Of a stretch of DNA of 64,000 nt, positions 53,974 to 63,796 are shown in pieces; position 1 is the stretch's first letter, and each line of letters begins with the position of its first letter. The stretch is taken from NCBI RefSeq assembly GCF_019929185.1, contig NZ_JAHZPC010000009.1, forward strand, positions 1 to 64,000. Direction: 5' to 3'. The notes under the pieces are model-generated. The model had not been told where the DNA came from and ran no database searches. It saw nothing but the letters and a program-made list of their open reading frames with translations. The stretch is from Streptococcus parasanguinis (lineage in GTDB: Bacteria; Bacillota; Bacilli; Lactobacillales; Streptococcaceae). Made by a program: the position numbers and the translations under genes.

Positions 53974-54806
53974 TGAAGAGAAGAACAAATGTACTCCTTG
54001 ATATTGGATCCCATGTTATTTTAGTTATTTCAACTATTATTGCAATTTTTCCTTTAGTTTGGATCCTCCTATCTTCTGTAAAAGGCAAAGGTGAATTAAC
54101 CCAATTTCCAACAAGATTTTGGCCTAAACAGTTTACTCTAGATTATTTTACGCATGTCATTAATGATCTACATTTTATAAACAATATAAAAAATAGCCTG
54201 TTAATCGCATTAACGACAACAGTTATCGCTATTATCATTTCTGCAATGGCTGCTTATGGTATTGTTCGATTCTTTCCAAAATTAGGGGCGATTATGTCCC
54301 GATTGCTGGTAATTACCTATATCTTCCCTCCGATTTTGTTGGCAATTCCTTATTCAATTGCCATTGCAAAAGTTGGATTGACCAATAGTTTAATTGGTTT
54401 AATGATTGTTTATCTTTCATTTAGTGTTCCTTATGCGGTGTGGTTGTTAGTAGGGTTCTTCCAAACAGTTCCAATTGGAATTGAGGAAGCAGCAAAAATA
54501 GATGGTGCGAATAAATTTGTTACCTTCTATAAAGTGGTATTACCAATTGTAGCGCCAGGAATTGTTGCTACAGCGATCTATACCTTTATCAATGCCTGGA
54601 ATGAATTTCTTTATGCATTGATCTTGATCAACGATACAAGTAAAATGACTGTTGCGGTGGCTTTGCGTTCATTAAATGGCTCGGAAATACTGGATTGGGG
54701 AGATATGATGGCGGCATCCGTAATTGTGGTATTGCCTTCAATTATCTTCTTCTCAATTATCCAAAATAAAATCGCAAGTGGTCTTTCTGAAGGATCCGTA
54801 AAATAG
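53970..54806 (+). CDS. satC: Sialic acid ABC transporter permease 2
   Basis: The 278-residue partner of SatB has six membrane helices and an EAA loop (GIEEAAKIDGANKFVTFYKVVLP). It overlaps satB by four bases behind a strong AAGGAGG. Confidence 0.92.
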   Translation: MMKRRTNVLLDIGSHVILVISTIIAIFPLVWILLSSVKGKGELTQFPTRFWPKQFTLDYFTHVINDLHFINNIKNSLLIALTTTVIAIIISAMAAYGIVRFFPKLGAIMSRLLVITYIFPPILLAIPYSIAIAKVGLTNSLIGLMIVYLSFSVPYAVWLLVGFFQTVPIGIEEAAKIDGANKFVTFYKVVLPIVAPGIVATAIYTFINAWNEFLYALILINDTSKMTVAVALRSLNGSEILDWGDMMAASVIVVLPSIIFFSIIQNKIASGLSEGSVK

Positions 54807-54831
54807 TAAAAATAGAAATAGGAGAAAAACA

Positions 54832-55938
54832 ATGGTTGTAAATTATGGTGTTGTCGGCACAGGATACTTTGGTGCTGAATTAGCAAGATATATGAAAAAA
54901 AATGACGGTGCAGTAATTACAGTGGTGTATGATCCGGAAAATGCAGAAGCTGTAGCAGAAGAATTAGGAGCACGAGTGGCTTCGTCACTAGATGAATTGG
55001 TTCAAAGTGATGATGTAGACTGTGTGATCGTTGCCTCGCCTAATAATCTGCATAAAGAACCTGTTATTAAAGCTGCTCAGAATGGAAAAAATGTATTCTG
55101 TGAAAAACCAATTGCTTTATCATATGAAGATTGTAAAGAGATGGTAGAAACATGTAAAGAAAATGGTGTGATTTTCATGGCTGGTCACATTATGAATTTC
55201 TTTAATGGTGTCCATCATGCTAAAGAATTGATCAATCAAGGGGTTATTGGGGACGTTTTATACTGTCATACAGCTAGAAATGGCTGGGAAGAACAACAAC
55301 CATCCATTTCATGGAAAAAAATTCGTGAAAAATCAGGAGGCCATCTTTACCACCATATCCATGAGTTGGATTGCGTTCAATTTTTAATGGGAGGTATTCC
55401 TGAAACAGTTACGATGACAGGTGGAAATGTAGCTCACCAAGGAGAAAACTTTGGTGATGAAGATGACATGATTTTTGTCAATATGGAATTTCCTGGTAAG
55501 CGATTTGCCTTGCTTGAATGGGGCTCTGCCTATCGTTGGGGAGAACACTATGTCTTGATTCAGGGAACAAAGGGTGCTATAAAATTAGACCTATTTAATT
55601 GTAAAGGTACTCTAAAAGTAGACGGAAAAAAAACTTATTTCTTAATTCATGAATCTCAGGAAGAGGATGATGACCGCACAAGAATTTATCATAGCACTGA
55701 GATGGATGGTGCCATTGCTTATGGTAAACCAGGGAAACGAACTCCATTATGGCTATCTTCTGTTATTGATAAAGAAATGAAATATCTTCATGACATAATG
55801 AATGGTGCTCCTGTATCAAAAGAATTTGAAAAACTATTAACCGGAGAAGCGGCGCTAGAAGCAATTGCGTCTGCTGATGCTTGTACTCGTTCCATTAATG
55901 AGGACCGAAAAGTTAAATTATCAGAGATCATGGGTTAA
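54832..55938 (+). CDS. Gfo/Idh/MocA oxidoreductase, probable 2,7-anhydro-sialic acid enzyme
   Basis: This 368-residue NAD-dependent protein has the Rossmann motif GTGYFGAE (residues 8-15), the family signature EKPIALSYEDCKEM and a substrate-domain histidine pair (HHIHELDC). Homologs in sialic acid loci of Ruminococcus gnavus and pneumococcus convert 2,7-anhydro-Neu5Ac to Neu5Ac, and the location here suggests the same. That would let the cell use products of an intramolecular trans-sialidase made by itself or by neighbours. The function is inferred from context. Confidence 0.85.
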   Translation: MVVNYGVVGTGYFGAELARYMKKNDGAVITVVYDPENAEAVAEELGARVASSLDELVQSDDVDCVIVASPNNLHKEPVIKAAQNGKNVFCEKPIALSYEDCKEMVETCKENGVIFMAGHIMNFFNGVHHAKELINQGVIGDVLYCHTARNGWEEQQPSISWKKIREKSGGHLYHHIHELDCVQFLMGGIPETVTMTGGNVAHQGENFGDEDDMIFVNMEFPGKRFALLEWGSAYRWGEHYVLIQGTKGAIKLDLFNCKGTLKVDGKKTYFLIHESQEEDDDRTRIYHSTEMDGAIAYGKPGKRTPLWLSSVIDKEMKYLHDIMNGAPVSKEFEKLLTGEAALEAIASADACTRSINEDRKVKLSEIMG

Positions 55939-55969
55939 TAACATTACTGATACGACAAAAGGAGGAAAA

Positions 55970-56887
55970 ATGTCAGATTTAAAAAAATATGAAGGAGTCA
56001 TCCCCGCTTTTTACGCCTGCTATGATGACCAAGGAGAAATTAGCCCGGAGCGGGTGCGTGCGCTGGTAGAATATTTTATCGCGAAAGGTGTGCAGGGCTT
56101 GTATGTCAACGGATCCTCTGGCGAATGTATCTACCAGAGCGTGGCCGATCGCAAGCTGATCTTGGAAGAAGTCATGGCAGTGGCTAAAGGGAAATTGACC
56201 ATCATTGCTCACGTAGCCTGCAACAACACCAAGGATAGCGTGGAATTGGCACGACATGCAGAAGAACTAGGAGTGGATGCCATTGCGGCCATTCCACCGA
56301 TCTATTTCCGCTTGCCAGAATACAGTGTGGCCCACTACTGGAATGAAATCAGTGCAGCCGCACCCAATACAGACTTTGTCATCTACAATATCCCGCAATT
56401 GGCAGGGGTCGCTTTGACACCGAGCCTTTACAAGGAAATGTTGAAAAACCCACGGGTGATTGGGGTCAAGAATTCTTCGATGCCTGTTCAGGACATTCAA
56501 ACCTTTGCTTCTTTAGGAGGCGACGACCACATCGTCTTTAATGGTCCGGATGAACAATTCTTAGGTGGCCGTCTCATGGGAGCGCATGCTGGGATCGGTG
56601 GCACCTATGGTGCGATGCCAGAACTTTTCTTGAAGCTCAATCAGCTGATTGCTGAGAAAGACTTGGAGACTGCGCGTGCCCTGCAGTTTGCCATCAATGA
56701 CATTATTGGAGTCTTGACGTCTGCTCATGGCAATATGTATGCGGTCATCAAAGCGGTTTTGCGCATCAATGAAGGTTTGGACTTGGGATCTGTTCGCTCC
56801 CCTTTGACGCCAGTAGTAGAAGCGGATCAAGAAGTGATTCAACGTGCTGCTCAACTCATTCAGGACACAAAAGCCAGATTCCTTTGA
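55970..56887 (+). CDS. nanA: N-acetylneuraminate lyase
   Basis: It cleaves sialic acid to ManNAc and pyruvate. This 305-residue class I aldolase of the DapA superfamily has Schiff-base Lys167 (VIGVKNSS), Tyr139 (FVIYNIPQ) and the GSSGE pyruvate-binding loop (about 48-52). AAAGGAGG precedes the ATG. The longer open frame overlapping the previous gene is rejected. Note that in pneumococcus nanA names the sialidase; here it is the lyase. Confidence 0.94.
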   Translation: MSDLKKYEGVIPAFYACYDDQGEISPERVRALVEYFIAKGVQGLYVNGSSGECIYQSVADRKLILEEVMAVAKGKLTIIAHVACNNTKDSVELARHAEELGVDAIAAIPPIYFRLPEYSVAHYWNEISAAAPNTDFVIYNIPQLAGVALTPSLYKEMLKNPRVIGVKNSSMPVQDIQTFASLGGDDHIVFNGPDEQFLGGRLMGAHAGIGGTYGAMPELFLKLNQLIAEKDLETARALQFAINDIIGVLTSAHGNMYAVIKAVLRINEGLDLGSVRSPLTPVVEADQEVIQRAAQLIQDTKARFL

Positions 56888-56902
56888 TCAAAGGAGGTCT
56901 AG

Positions 56903-57790
56903 ATGAATCCATATGTTGTAATTGATATCGGAGGGACCAGTATCAAGTATGGTCTAACCGATGCAAAAGGGCAACTCCTAGAGACCCATGAAATGCCAAC
57001 GGAGGCCCAAAAAGGAGGACCTCACATTCTTAACACAACAAAGGAAATCGTAGCCCGTTATTTGAAGAAGCATCCCTTGGCAGGGGTTGCGATTTCTTCG
57101 GCCGGAATGGTCGATCCTGATAAGGGAGAAATCTTTTATGCAGGCCCACAAATTCCCAACTATGCAGGCACCCAATTCAAAAAGGAAATCGAAGAGACCT
57201 TTCAGATCCCTTGCGAGATTGAAAATGATGTCAACTGTGCCGGTCTCGCAGAGGTCACTACAGGCCATGCAAAAGGATCGAACAATGCTGTTTGCCTGAC
57301 AATTGGGACAGGGATCGGCGGTTGCCTCTTGCTTGATGGTCAGGTCTTTCATGGTTTTAGCAATTCAGCCTGTGAGGTTGGCTATCTTCATTTGCCAGAT
57401 GGTGCCTTTCAGGATCTAGCTTCAACAACTGCTTTGGTCGAGTATGTGGCAGAACATCATGGTGATCCTGTGGAACAGTGGAATGGTCGCCGGATCTTTA
57501 AGCGGGCAACAGAAGGAGATAAAATCTGCATGGCTGGAATTGATCGAATGGTGGCCTACCTCGGAAAAGGACTGGCCAATATCGCCTATGTGGTCAATCC
57601 AGAGGTCATCGTTCTTGGAGGGGGGATTATGGCTCAGGAAGCCATCCTCAAGCCAAAAATCTATCAAGCCCTGTGTGCCGAACTGGTTCCTAGCCTAGCA
57701 GATAAGATCCGTTTGGAATTTGCCCACCATCAAAACGCTGCGGGTATGTTGGGGGCCTACTACCACTTTAGACAAAAACATGAAACATAA
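56903..57790 (+). CDS. nanK: ROK-family kinase, probable N-acetylmannosamine kinase
   Basis: The 295-residue sugar kinase has the ATP-binding DIGGTSIKYGL motif at the N-terminus, the phosphate loop TIGTGIGG and the substrate region SNSACEVGYLHL. The zinc-binding CxCGxxGC motif of classical ROK kinases is absent. It phosphorylates ManNAc between NanA and NanE. It is last in the operon and followed by a strong terminator. Confidence 0.9.
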   Translation: MNPYVVIDIGGTSIKYGLTDAKGQLLETHEMPTEAQKGGPHILNTTKEIVARYLKKHPLAGVAISSAGMVDPDKGEIFYAGPQIPNYAGTQFKKEIEETFQIPCEIENDVNCAGLAEVTTGHAKGSNNAVCLTIGTGIGGCLLLDGQVFHGFSNSACEVGYLHLPDGAFQDLASTTALVEYVAEHHGDPVEQWNGRRIFKRATEGDKICMAGIDRMVAYLGKGLANIAYVVNPEVIVLGGGIMAQEAILKPKIYQALCAELVPSLADKIRLEFAHHQNAAGMLGAYYHFRQKHET

Positions 57791-57791
57791 A

Positions 57792-57818
57792 ACAAGTCGC
57801 GTTGGCGACTTGTTTTTG
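57792..57818 (+). terminator. nan operon terminator
   Basis: A perfect nine-base stem (57792-57800 with 57805-57813) followed by TTTT. Confidence 0.9.
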
Positions 57819-57828
57819 ATTCATCAAA

Positions 57829-57870
57829 AAAAGCATGAAAGATGAAGAAAGCCTGATCTTTCATGCTTTT
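57829..57870. terminator. Second, bidirectional terminator between nanK and the RpiR gene
   Basis: A 15-base perfect stem (57829-57843 with 57856-57870) with A- and T-runs at its ends. It would stop the convergent rpiR-type transcript. Confidence 0.88.
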
Positions 57871-57887
57871 TAAATAGGGAGACCATA

Positions 57888-58727
57888 TTAAGATTTTCGA
57901 GAACGTTGATTAGAAAGTTTTTTGTTTTCCCAGTAGCTATTAAAGACAATTTCCTTTTGTTCTCGGCTTTTATTAAGGAAATGAGCATAGATCAAATCGA
58001 CCACAATGAGGAGTGGTAAAATGGCGGAGATTCGATCGATATAGGTACTACTAGGAAGAGGTGCGGCCGGTAACACTTCTGTGAATCCTTGGTGGATGGC
58101 AGCCGGGTTAGCGGTCACAAGAACCGTTTTAGCCCCTTTTTCTTTGGCGTCCAGGAGACTATCTGTAATGGAGTTGGTGCCTCCTGACAATGAGAAACCG
58201 ATGACTAAACAAGAGGAATCGAGAATACTGGTCGTCCAGGCAAAGCCGTCTTGATCAGTCAGGGCTTCACAAACGACGCCTAGTCGCATAAAGCGCAATT
58301 TCATTTCTCGAGCGACTAAACCGGAACTACCGATCCCGAAGAAATAGACTCGGTCTACTTGATCGATTAGTTCAGCTACCCGATCTAATTGAGAATCTTT
58401 TACCAGACTTTCAGTGACGTTACTGATATGGTGGTAGCGTTGCAAGACGCTCAGCGTCAGTTCGTCATGCACTTGCACCTGTTTTTGATTTTTGGTTTCT
58501 TCGTTAAAGTGATAGACAAATTCCCGATAGCCGGAAAAACCACATTTTTGAGAGAAACGCGTCAAAGCTGCCTTTGAGACATGGAGTAACTCCGTTACAC
58601 GAGAAGAGGACAGGGAGTGCTGTCGTGCTTCGGATGATAAAAAATATTGGGCAATGTCGCGTTCCATATCTGTTAACTCAGCTTCATGGCTGGCGATAAT
58701 GGCGCGTAAATCTTGATCTTGTTTCAC
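57888..58727 (-). CDS. RpiR/MurR-family regulator of sialic acid genes (NanR-like)
   Basis: This 279-residue regulator has an N-terminal RpiR helix-turn-helix (about 1-80; LLHVSKAALTRFSQKCGFSGYREF) and a C-terminal SIS domain (VYFFGIGSSGLVAREM) that binds a sugar phosphate, probably ManNAc 6-phosphate or GlcNAc 6-phosphate. It is convergent with the nan operon, and similar RpiR proteins activate the pneumococcal nan genes. It starts with GTG after AAGGAGG. Its promoter carries a cre, adding catabolite control. Confidence 0.88.
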   Translation of the reverse strand: MKQDQDLRAIIASHEAELTDMERDIAQYFLSSEARQHSLSSSRVTELLHVSKAALTRFSQKCGFSGYREFVYHFNEETKNQKQVQVHDELTLSVLQRYHHISNVTESLVKDSQLDRVAELIDQVDRVYFFGIGSSGLVAREMKLRFMRLGVVCEALTDQDGFAWTTSILDSSCLVIGFSLSGGTNSITDSLLDAKEKGAKTVLVTANPAAIHQGFTEVLPAAPLPSSTYIDRISAILPLLIVVDLIYAHFLNKSREQKEIVFNSYWENKKLSNQRSRKS

Positions 58728-58784
58728 AGCAATCCTCCTTTCTCACGAGATGAAATAACAGGATGCTCCTATAATATATTACAC

Positions 58785-58813
58785 ATTATAACATGGGTAA
58801 CCGCTTTATTCAA
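58785..58813 (-). promoter_or_regulatory. Promoter of the RpiR gene with cre in the spacer
   Basis: On the - strand: TTGAAT (58813-58808), a 17-base spacer containing the cre-like AAAGCGGTTACCC, and TATAAT (58790-58785). CcpA binding between the two hexamers would repress. Confidence 0.75.
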
Positions 58814-58936
58814 GTAAAAGAAATCAAGAAATACTGAAACTAGGAACAGGATATGCGAAAAGAAGAGAACGCTACCAATCCTGGCAGTAGTGGCTTGTTG
58901 GTTATCCACAATTTTCTGAAAATTTCCGGTTGGGCC

Positions 58937-58965
58937 TGAACAAACGATATGAATTGTGGTATAAT
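58937..58965 (+). promoter_or_regulatory. V-ATPase operon promoter
   Basis: TGAACA (58937-58942), N17 and TATAAT (58960-58965), upstream of the first ntp gene. Confidence 0.7.
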
Positions 58966-59020
58966 TTAAGATAATTGTACTGTTGTTGGAAGAACAATGG
59001 TTGAATAAGGAGGTGTGACA

Positions 59021-59344
59021 ATGTCGAATGCAACACTCGAGATGATGCAAGAGATCGAGCAAGCAGCTCAAGGCGTGATTGTAGGCTATGAAGCTCAAGT
59101 CGAACAAATCCGAACGGATTCACGCGATCGCCTTGCAACAGTGGCACAGCATTACGATGAGGAAACCAAGCAATTGGTTACAGAGGCAGAAAAAAACGCC
59201 CAGGAAAAACTCGTCCGTTTAACGAAAGATCTGGAAGAAACGGTTGCGCGCAATGATGCCAAAGTACAGCAAGCGATGACCGATAAGCGAGCTGGGTTAG
59301 TTGAAGCCATTGTAGAAAAGGTGGTAGCAAGCTATGGCCGTTAG
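59021..59344 (+). CDS. ntpF: V-type ATPase subunit (NtpF / peripheral stalk)
   Basis: This 107-residue, wholly helical coiled-coil protein (heptads throughout, about 10-90) corresponds to NtpF of the Enterococcus hirae ntp operon, which pairs with NtpE in the peripheral stalk. The ATG at 59021 follows AAGGAGG; a GTG at 59015 is less likely. It overlaps ntpI by 11 bases. Confidence 0.85.
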   Translation: MSNATLEMMQEIEQAAQGVIVGYEAQVEQIRTDSRDRLATVAQHYDEETKQLVTEAEKNAQEKLVRLTKDLEETVARNDAKVQQAMTDKRAGLVEAIVEKVVASYGR

Positions 59345-61295
59345 TCAGATGCAAAAACTGTCTCTCATCTTGCCCAAAGATGACTTGGACAGTCTCCTAC
59401 TAGCGCTGCAGTCTGAGGCGAAAATCCAGATTTATGACCTAAGTGAACAGGAAGAGTGGCAGGCTGCTTTTGAGGCAAATACCTTGTCTCAACCCTTGAC
59501 AGAGGACAATCGTCAAGTCTTGGTAGAGCTACAAAAACGTCAAGAACAAGTTGAAAAAATGATTCAGACTCTGGAGCCCTATATGCCTGAGAAGAAGGCC
59601 CTGCAAGCTCTGAAGGAAGAACCTTTAAGTTTGTCTTTTGATGATCTGCAGGCCCACGGGATGATTCGAGATGAGGATCTTCTATTGACCAAGTTGAAAC
59701 GCCAATTGCGCGTGTTAGACAAGGCTCGACAGAAGATTGCAGATGCAAAGGGAGAGATAGAGCGCTTAGAAAAATGGCGACCGTTAGAGGTGACGCCAGC
59801 TGCCCTTGCTACCTTTCACTATGTGCATGGTTTGATTGGGACTATCCCGAATAGCGATACAGACGCTGTTCGTTCTTCCTTAAAAGCTCATCCTGAGCTA
59901 GAGTTAGAAGAAGTCTTTACGTCTGAGACTGAACACGGCTATGTCATCTTGTATCGTTCGGGAGACCGTGTAGCTGTTCAGGAGCTTCTGGAAGAACATG
60001 GGTTCAAAGAATTGGACTATGAAGAAGAGCAAGTCCCAGCTGCTTACTTGGATCGCCTAGAAGGGGAAATCAAAGAGCAGGAAGCTGTCGTTGCAGCAAC
60101 CCTATCCGAGTTACAAAACTCCCAGAAGGAGCTGGACCAGCTCAAGTACCAGATGGATTACTTGCTGAGTTCGGGAGCTCGTGAGGAAGCCAAGTCGCTT
60201 CTTGCCAGCACGCAAAGCTTGGTAGCTCTAGAGGGTTGGATTGAAACCTCCCAAGTGGCCTCATTACGAGACTTCTTGCAAGAAGGTTTTGGTTCTCGGG
60301 TCTTACTAGAGACACGCGATGTGACGGAAAAAGATTGGGATGACGTTCCGATCCAGTTGCGAAATAATGCCTTGGTAGAGCCCTTTGAATTAGTCACAGA
60401 GATGTACGCCCTGCCTAAGTATTACGAGAAAGATCCAACACCGATCGTTTCTCTCTTCTACTTTGTTTTCTTTGGCATGATGGTCGCAGATATCGGTTAT
60501 GGACTGTTGCTAACCTTGGCGACAGGCTTTGCCCTTAAAGCCTTCAAGCTCAAGCCTGGTACAGCCAAGAACCTTCGTTTCTTCAGTCTCCTCGGAATTT
60601 CAGTTGCCCTTTGGGGTGTGGTCTATGGCTCTTTCTTTGGATTTGAGATGCCTTTTGCCTTGATCAGTACGACCAGTAACGCCATGACCATCCTGATCCT
60701 CTCAGTGGTCTTTGGTTTTGTCACTGTCTTAGTGGGACTGTTCCTAGGGGGAATGAAAAATGTCCGCCTCAAAGACTACACCGAAGCCTATAATGCTGGC
60801 TTTGCTTGGGTCTTGATCTTACTTGGTTTAATGCTTCTAGCAGTAGGCAATATCTTGCCAGGGATGAGCCTTCTAGTTCCGATTGGTAAGTGGCTGGCTA
60901 TTTTGAACGCCATTGGGATCTTGATTGTTTCCATTGTCAGTGCCAAGAAGCTGTCCGGTTTAGCGTCTGGTCTCTTTAACCTCTACAATGTCAGTGGGTA
61001 TGTCGGAGACTTGGTCAGCTTCACCCGTTTGATGGCCTTGGGCTTGTCTGGAGCTAGTATCGGTTCGGCCTTTAACCTCATTGTCAATCTCTTCCCACCG
61101 CTTGGACGGTTTACGGTAGGGCTTATGCTCTTTATCGTCCTACATGCCATTAACATGTTCCTGTCCTTCTTGTCAGGATATGTGCATGGAGCCCGTTTGA
61201 TCTTTGTGGAGTTCTTCGGTAAGTTCTACGAAGGAGGAGGCAAGCCATTTCGTCCTCTCAAACCTTCTGAACGCTATATTAAAACAAAAAAATAA
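59334..61295 (+). CDS. ntpI: V-type ATPase membrane subunit I (a-subunit)
   Basis: The 653-residue protein has a cytoplasmic N-terminal half with coiled coils (to about residue 340) and a membrane half with seven or eight helices. It forms the ion half-channels against the NtpK ring and carries the SFTRLMALGLSGASIGSAFN segment with the essential arginine (Arg in SFTRLMA). ntpK follows after a ribosome-binding site. Confidence 0.93.
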   Translation: MAVSQMQKLSLILPKDDLDSLLLALQSEAKIQIYDLSEQEEWQAAFEANTLSQPLTEDNRQVLVELQKRQEQVEKMIQTLEPYMPEKKALQALKEEPLSLSFDDLQAHGMIRDEDLLLTKLKRQLRVLDKARQKIADAKGEIERLEKWRPLEVTPAALATFHYVHGLIGTIPNSDTDAVRSSLKAHPELELEEVFTSETEHGYVILYRSGDRVAVQELLEEHGFKELDYEEEQVPAAYLDRLEGEIKEQEAVVAATLSELQNSQKELDQLKYQMDYLLSSGAREEAKSLLASTQSLVALEGWIETSQVASLRDFLQEGFGSRVLLETRDVTEKDWDDVPIQLRNNALVEPFELVTEMYALPKYYEKDPTPIVSLFYFVFFGMMVADIGYGLLLTLATGFALKAFKLKPGTAKNLRFFSLLGISVALWGVVYGSFFGFEMPFALISTTSNAMTILILSVVFGFVTVLVGLFLGGMKNVRLKDYTEAYNAGFAWVLILLGLMLLAVGNILPGMSLLVPIGKWLAILNAIGILIVSIVSAKKLSGLASGLFNLYNVSGYVGDLVSFTRLMALGLSGASIGSAFNLIVNLFPPLGRFTVGLMLFIVLHAINMFLSFLSGYVHGARLIFVEFFGKFYEGGGKPFRPLKPSERYIKTKK

Positions 61296-61805
<510 letters not shown>

Positions 61806-61822
61806 GAGCTAGCTTTGATGGA

Positions 61823-61840
61823 TTCGCCTCGCGAGGCGAA
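61823..61840 (+). other. 18-bp perfect palindrome after ntpK
   Basis: TTCGCCTCGCGAGGCGAA is a perfect palindrome in the 70-base spacer between ntpK and ntpE, with no T-run. It may protect or process the ntpK mRNA and help give the high subunit number needed for the ring. Confidence 0.6.
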
Positions 61841-61875
61841 AAACACAAGACGCATGCAATAGGAGAAAAAACGAT

Positions 61876-62466
61876 ATGGATGAACAAACCCAATTAAAGG
61901 ATTCGATCTTGGCCCAAGCCCACGAAAAAGGGCGTAAACTCTTAGAAGAGGCCAAGGAAACCATCCTAAAAGAAGAGACTGCACAAGAAGAGCGGTTGAT
62001 CCAAGAGAAACTCAATCAACGCTCTGAGCAGCTCAAGCGGATTCAACGTCAATTGCAACGTGAAACCCAACAAATCGAAAATAAAAAACGCCAATCAACC
62101 CTTGTCACCAAGCAACGAGTCTTAAAGGATCTCTTTGCAGATGCTTATGAAGCAATGGTGGCTTGGCCCCTTGACAAGGAAATGCAGTTTGTAGATGCGA
62201 TTTTAGACCGCTATCAAGGGCAAGTTGTGACCCTGACCTTTGGGGCGGTGAGTGCTAGCAAATTTGATCTAGCAGCTCTCGAGAAATTAAAGCAAACTCA
62301 TCAGAATGTGACAGTTGCGGATGCGACGATTCCAGCTCAGGCAGGCTTTGTCTTGTCGGTTGGGAAGATTGATGACAACTATCTCTACCGTGATTTGGTG
62401 GATTCCATTTGGGAGCAAGAAAGCTACCAGATGGCAGCCAGCATTTTCACCGATGAAGAGAACTAG
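61876..62466 (+). CDS. ntpE: V-type ATPase subunit E (peripheral stalk)
   Basis: The 196-residue protein has a long N-terminal charged helix (about 1-85) and a globular C-terminal domain that binds the catalytic head. It pairs with NtpF. AGGAG precedes the ATG, and ntpC follows nine bases after its stop. Confidence 0.9.
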   Translation: MDEQTQLKDSILAQAHEKGRKLLEEAKETILKEETAQEERLIQEKLNQRSEQLKRIQRQLQRETQQIENKKRQSTLVTKQRVLKDLFADAYEAMVAWPLDKEMQFVDAILDRYQGQVVTLTFGAVSASKFDLAALEKLKQTHQNVTVADATIPAQAGFVLSVGKIDDNYLYRDLVDSIWEQESYQMAASIFTDEEN

Positions 62467-62475
62467 GAGGTTGCA

Positions 62476-63495
62476 ATGAGCGAACGGACCTATTCTCAAG
62501 TTAATACAGGAATCAGCGTACGTGAGGCCAGTTTTGTCAGTCCCAGTCAGTTCGAGCAGTTGCTTGCAAGTCCCTCCAGTGAGAGCCGAGAAGGCTTGCT
62601 ACAAGGGACACCTTATGCTTTAGATAGCCAGGAGATCAAGGATTTATCAGTCCTTGAAGCCCGTCTGATGGCAGCCTTGTTGGCAGAATACCAATGGGCT
62701 TTTGAGGTAAGCCCTCAGTCAGACCTGGTTAGCCTTTTTACCTTGAAGTACACCTATCATAATCTCAAGGTTTATCTAAAACACAAGGCGACAGAGCGCA
62801 AGTTGGGGCACTTATTGATCCCTATCGGTCCTTATTCTCTCGATGTGCTCGAGCATTTGGTAGCGACCTTTTCTGCGGAGCATTGCCCAGCCTTTATGGC
62901 GGAAGAAGTGGCTGCAACCTGGCAAGAATTCCAAGATTATCAGGACTTGCGGGTTCTCGAAATCGGGATGGACTTAGCTTATTTTAAACACCTGAGATAC
63001 TTAGGGGACAGCCTAGATCATCCGATTCTGAAGCAGTTGGTGGACGTGACCATTGACTTTTACAATGCGATTACAGTTAAGCGGGCCTTGGATCAGCAAA
63101 AACCGCATAGCTTTATGCACCAATTACTTTCAGATGAAGGAAGCCTCAGTGCCCATCAGGTGATCGACCTGCTAGAATCCGGTCAGTGGTTGACCTGGTT
63201 TTATCAAGTCAATCCGCTGGACTACGATCTCGCCTTAGAGACTTATGAAGAAAAGATGCGCACCGGTCAACTAAAGACCGTAGAGTTGGAGTATTTAGAA
63301 AGCTTGGTGAAATTCAGTCTTCTAGACGCTGGCCGTTTTGAAGTCGATGGACCACTCCCTCTTGTCCGTTATCTTTACGGAAAAGAGTTAGAGGTGACCA
63401 ACCTTCGTTTGGTCATCTCTGGTTTGGACAATGGTTTTCCGCTAGCAGAAATCAAAGAAAGGATGAGACCGATTTATGGACAAACTGACCTATAA
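62476..63495 (+). CDS. ntpC: V-type ATPase subunit C (d-type, rotor cap)
   Basis: This 339-residue, mostly helical protein links the central stalk to the NtpK ring. It opens YSQVNTGISVREASF, as in NtpC, and has no membrane segment. Its 3' end overlaps ntpG by 20 bases. Confidence 0.9.
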   Translation: MSERTYSQVNTGISVREASFVSPSQFEQLLASPSSESREGLLQGTPYALDSQEIKDLSVLEARLMAALLAEYQWAFEVSPQSDLVSLFTLKYTYHNLKVYLKHKATERKLGHLLIPIGPYSLDVLEHLVATFSAEHCPAFMAEEVAATWQEFQDYQDLRVLEIGMDLAYFKHLRYLGDSLDHPILKQLVDVTIDFYNAITVKRALDQQKPHSFMHQLLSDEGSLSAHQVIDLLESGQWLTWFYQVNPLDYDLALETYEEKMRTGQLKTVELEYLESLVKFSLLDAGRFEVDGPLPLVRYLYGKELEVTNLRLVISGLDNGFPLAEIKERMRPIYGQTDL

Positions 63496-63796
63496 GATCG
63501 CCGTTGTGGGCAATCGGGACGCCATCCTTCCTTTTCGCCTGATTGGCTTTCAAACCTATCCGGTCACGGAGCCACAAGAAGCGATCAATACCCTGCGAAA
63601 ACTCAGTCGGGAAAACTTCGGGATTATCTACCTGACAGAGGATATTGCTCAGGCCATTCCAGATACAGTGGCTTTTTACGACCAGCAGCTGACACCGGCT
63701 CTGATCCTTATCCCGACCCATAGAGGAACTACGGGACTGGGCCAACAGCGGATTCGTGATAATGTCGAAAAAGCAGTAGGACAGGATATTTTATGA
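63476..63796 (+). CDS. ntpG: V-type ATPase subunit G (F-type central stalk subunit)
   Basis: This 106-residue alpha/beta protein (YKIAVVGNRDAILPFRLIG, then GIIYLTEDIAQAIP and LILIPTHRG) corresponds to subunit F of archaeal and eukaryotic V-ATPases, called NtpG in E. hirae. It overlaps ntpC at the start and the next gene by ATGA at the end. Confidence 0.92.
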   Translation: MDKLTYKIAVVGNRDAILPFRLIGFQTYPVTEPQEAINTLRKLSRENFGIIYLTEDIAQAIPDTVAFYDQQLTPALILIPTHRGTTGLGQQRIRDNVEKAVGQDIL

